Assembly: GCF_024679095.1 (NCBI RefSeq)
Contig: NC_066515.1
Coordinates: forward strand, 23,395,217 to 23,459,216
Direction: 5' to 3'
Source of the DNA: Eriocheir sinensis
Taxonomy: Eukaryota; Arthropoda; Malacostraca; Decapoda; Varunidae
Length of the DNA stretch: 64,000 nt
Shown: positions 60,211 to 64,000 of the stretch, one piece after another
How the letters are laid out: the number at the start of each line of letters is the position of its first letter
How positions within the stretch are numbered: the first letter of the stretch is position 1
Notes under the pieces: model-generated
The model's input: the letters and a program-made list of their open reading frames with translations, nothing else
Database searches by the model: none
What the model was told of the DNA's origin: nothing
Position numbers and translations under genes: made by a program

Positions 60211-60301
60211 GCGTTACTAATTACCTCCCTCTTTCCCTTGGCAGGTGAGTGAGGGACGAGTGAGCCAGGTGTGCAAGAGCCGGACAGAATCACAGGTAAG
60301 T
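60211..60301 (+). other. Candidate 51-bp exon or recursive splice exon
   Basis: A near-consensus branch point TACTAAT (60,215-60,221) is followed by a pyrimidine tract (CCTCCCTCTTTCCCTTGGCAG is the form, ending at 60,244). Then come 51 bp (60,245-60,295) ending ATCACAG before the donor GTAAGTAG. The 51 bp are open in frame 1 and read VSEGRVSQVCKSRTESQ. They also begin GTGAGT, so the acceptor is fused to a donor, the layout of a recursive splice exon. Both readings use the + strand. No protein family is recognised. A similar ATCACAG-GTAAGT word recurs at 60,366-60,378. Confidence 0.4.
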
Positions 60302-61200
<899 letters not shown>

Positions 61201-61550
61201 TCCGCTCCACTTATAAAAGATCCGCCGCGGCCACAGTACTCAATAAAGCCAATAAAGGGGGCCGTTCAGATTGTCGTTGTCCCGCTTCGTTTACATAGAA
61301 AGGAACATCCGGAGGTATAAAACAGGAAGGGGCTTTGAGAAGGGACACACGGAGGCTTCTGTTTCGCCTCAGACTGAATCCCTCGCGACCAAGATACTCG
61401 AAGGTTGGAAATTTGGTCGTGCATTCTGTTGATTCGCTGTGTCTCCATAAAGGTCACCCACGGAGGCAATAGAGTAGGAAGTGGCCTCGGAAGGGACGCA
61501 CGGAGGCTGCTGTCCCGCCCCGCTCACGTCGGTCGGGAGATCAGGTAGTT
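61201..61550 (+). repeat. About 149-bp duplicated segment with TATA-type words
   Basis: Segment around ACATCCGGAGGTATAAAACAGG and AAGGGACACACGGAGGCTTC (61,306-61,360) recurs as CACGGAGGCAATAGAGTAGG and AAGGGACGCACGGAGGCTGC (61,457-61,510). TATAAAAG (61,213-61,220) and TATAAAA (61,316-61,322) are TATA-box words, and the second duplicate has lost it. Promoter function is inference. Confidence 0.55.
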
Positions 61551-62700
61551 AAGAGGCGAGGAGAAGGCGGTTCTTGGGGGCGCTGCGAGGCATGAGTCAT
61601 TAGCGTCACGTCGGCGTCCGCACGAGCCCAGCATTCCTCGGCCCGTCTCGCTGCCGCCGCCGCCGCTGCCGGCCGAGGAGGGGCCGTGAAAAACTGTGTC
61701 GATATGAGGCGTAGCGTAGGAGTGTAGCATTGGTAGGCACTCCGCGCGCCGACCACGTTATAGTATGACGGGAATTGACAGATTCCGACGGTCATAAGGG
61801 GCGGACGTGCGCTACATGGCTCACCTGAACACTTAATTGACTCCTGTTCACCACGCCCTCCCGCCCGCCCCCCGACGCGGCCACTCCCCGCGCCTCCCCT
61901 ACGCTGCTCCTCGTAGCGTAGAGTAAAAAAAAAGCAAGATTAGCGATAATTTTCGACAGCGGTCATCGTGAGTATCCTAGTAGCGAGGGCAAGGACGGCG
62001 CCACCTTAGTCGCTCTGTGGACGCGGGTGGGGGTACACGTGTCCGCTCCGACGCCGTCGCACACTCGCGAAGTTTCTCTTCTCATTCAAATACGACGAAA
62101 AAAAATATGTAAGGATGAATTACTCTGAAACCAGCCGAGGGTCTTGGTAATAATGGTTGTATAGCGGCAGTCCTGACCCGGACCAGAATAAGGCAGTTCA
62201 CGTGAGCCCAGGTGTAAAGATCAATTTCGGGGCCGAGTTGTGTGCGAGATTGACACAGTTGTGGTGACGACCTGACCCTGGGGCCGTCTTGGCTGTCCTT
62301 CCAAGGCGGCTGGTGACCTCTGACCTGACCGGTTCATTTCGTAAAAGTGTCCTGTGGTGTTTTTTGGGCACCGAATCTCTTATACGACGGGAGTGCCAGG
62401 GGAAAGGTGGCACTCTTGATAAGGTGACCCCGTGGCACTGTGGCCTGGGGCTGAGGTGGGCTGGCATCGGCGACCCAACAATGGCAGTGATGAAAAGTTT
62501 GCCGTGGGCGCCATTAGCAGATGAGCGGGTGGTCATTGTGGGAGTGACGCCGCCTTCGGGAAAGTGACCTCGGGCCGGCGGGGAGGGGCAGAGGGACGCC
62601 CGTCAGGCCGCCCGCAGCAGCCCGCAGCAGCCGCCCCTCGACACACTCCGGCGCTGATCACGGACACGGGCGGGGCCGCTGCTGGTGCTGTGCCGTGCTG
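61551..62700. other. CpG-rich unique region
   Basis: About 1.15 kb of high-GC, CpG-rich, low-repeat DNA (for example CTGCCGCCGCCGCCGCTGCC near 61,650 and CCCCCCGACGCGGCC near 61,870). Open frames of 70-110 codons exist on both strands but show no domain. This could be a promoter or 5' untranslated region. Confidence 0.4.
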
Positions 62701-63640
62701 AGGGCAGGCCGACGGTGGGCTGAAGTGCCGAGTCCCCTTGAGGCTGAGGCTGTGTACGGTGGGCTGAGTAACGGTGAACTGGCGAACGGGTGAGCTAGAT
62801 TGGTAGCGGGGATCCGGTGAGTAACGGCTGATCGGTGAACAGGTAACGGTGGGCTGTTGGTTGTGGGCTGCCGAGAGGTGTGCGAAGTGGGGAGGGAGGG
62901 TTAGTGAAATGTGGGTTAGTTGGTTACGGAGACTTAATAACGCAGGGCCAATTTACGGAGGGATAAGAAACGAAGTGATGGTGACGACAGGCTGTGACGA
63001 TGGGTTTGTAGAGGATGTGCTGATAAAAGGCGGGAGGGCTTGTGAAATGCTGAGGGTAAACTGGTGGTGGGGATTCAGTAACGCTGGCCTAATAAACGGT
63101 GAAGTAACACAGGCTTGGTGACGACGGTTCGTAACGACAGCCAAGAAACACTGAGCTAGAAAACGACGCTGGACTATATAACGTAGTGTGGTTATAACAG
63201 ACTGGTTTCGGGGAAGGTTGATAACGCTGAACCAATGTATGAAGGAGTAAAAGACGAGAGACTAGTGAGAAATATATGATCACAGGAGACTAGTAACGCT
63301 GGTCTTATATTCGGTGGACTAAAGTAAATGAATTGCTGACCAAGAGGTTGTGAGGGACAGCTGATAAACGAACTCTAAGACAACGAAAATAAGTCACCGT
63401 TCACGATAAACATGTAGTGATCGGTTAGTAAGAATACGTGACGGGAGGTTGGTAACGGCGACCTAACAGACGACGAACAAACAAAACCGCGGTGACAGTG
63501 ACCCAAAGACGGTGTGGCGAGCAGCTATCGATTGTGTAACGCAGAAATAATTAATGGTGGCAGAGCTATGGACGGCCTCGGGTTTACAACGGTGGGCTGC
63601 TGGTCTTGACGGCTGGCTGAGGGGATGACAGACACGGGGT
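62701..63640 (+). repeat. Decayed GTAACGG/GGTGGGCTG minisatellite
   Basis: ACGGTGGGCTG occurs at 62,712, 62,756, 62,846 and 63,589 (first gaps 44 and 90 bp, or two units). Between them TAACGGTGAACTG, GTAACGGCTGATC, GTAACGCTGGCC, ATAACGCTGAACC and GTAACGCTGGTC repeat at roughly 20-45 bp spacing. It looks like an old short satellite degraded by point mutation. Confidence 0.65.
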
Positions 63641-63840
63641 GGCCACTAGGCTGAAATATTAATGGTGACGAGAAAGACCGTAGTATTGACCCGCAGAAGT
63701 GAAGCTGGAATGCACTACAGAAGCTTATGGTTACGGAGGAGACGAAGAAGATAGGAAAAGGGTAACGTATAGTGAGGAAGAACGTACTAAAGGATCTTAT
63801 GGTAACGGAGGTGACGATGCTAGGAAAAGAGAAGCGTATT
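63641..63840 (+). repeat. About 73-bp duplication
   Basis: GAAGCTTATGGTTACGGAGG (63,720) recurs as GGATCTTATGGTAACGGAGG (63,792). Both are followed by GACGA, then ATAGGAAAAG or CTAGGAAAAG, then a GTAT end. Confidence 0.8.
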
Positions 63841-64000
63841 ATTTCCTCCTTCCATTCCCTTCACCCCTTTCTCTTCCCCTCTTCTATATCCTATTTCTCC
63901 TATTCACTTTTCCCTCACTATTCCATTCCCCACTATCCTTTCCTCTCTTTCTCCTCCCTCTCCTCCATTCCCCCTTCCCCTCCTATCCCCTATCCCTATC
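63841..64000 (+). other. C/T-rich sequence at the window edge
   Basis: Pyrimidine-rich to the last base, with no gene. Confidence 0.6.

Overview
This window looks like nuclear DNA of an arthropod, most probably a decapod crustacean. The evidence is the extreme density of long perfect microsatellites ((CT)n, (GT/CA)n, (CCT/AGG)n, GTA, TAATAC, TCTA/TCTG), many decayed minisatellites, and CR1-clade non-LTR retrotransposon sequence. I see no bacterial or phage gene, operon, CRISPR array, tRNA or rRNA. The organism call is inference from composition and repeat type; it is not proven here.

Layout. Positions 1-11,650 are long strand-asymmetric blocks that alternate between pyrimidine-rich and purine-rich, with (CT)n, (CA)n and (CCT)n tracts and tandem arrays of about 72, 129, 148 and 200 bp, ending in a 550-bp (TC)n-(TCTA)n-(TCTG/TCTA)n compound array. 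Positions 11,851-14,250 hold a 72-91-bp minisatellite split by a 5'-truncated CR1-like retrotransposon with an uninterrupted reverse transcriptase (12,067-13,635). Positions 14,250-33,000 are more microsatellites, a perfect 106-bp CT/AG palindrome (17,541-17,646), arrays of about 141, 60 and 38 bp, a 120-bp interspersed repeat (second copy at 44.5 kb) and a short CpG-rich island (29.2-29.5 kb). At 33,071-33,322 a TTAA-flanked element with imperfect inverted ends carries a fragment of a second reverse transcriptase. Positions 34,000-59,000 are again tandem arrays (TAATAC hexamer, 133, 171, 125, 50, 20, 113, 45, 142 and 155 bp) separated by islands of ordinary sequence. Positions 60,200-63,840 are richer in GC and CpG, with a good candidate small exon or recursive splice site, a TATA-bearing duplicated segment and a decayed GTAACGG minisatellite.

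Working view. Apart from the retrotransposon there is no convincing protein-coding gene. Most long open frames are translations of low-complexity DNA. The simplest reading is intronic or intergenic DNA. Two sites on the + strand (19,937 and 60,244) have the structure of recursive splice sites, a polypyrimidine tract running into CAG directly followed by GTRAG, so the window may lie inside one very long intron transcribed left to right. Four clusters of AGGTCA-type nuclear-receptor half-sites (24.9, 26.5, 47.2 and 51.9-52.1 kb) are the other recurrent signal not explained by simple repeats.
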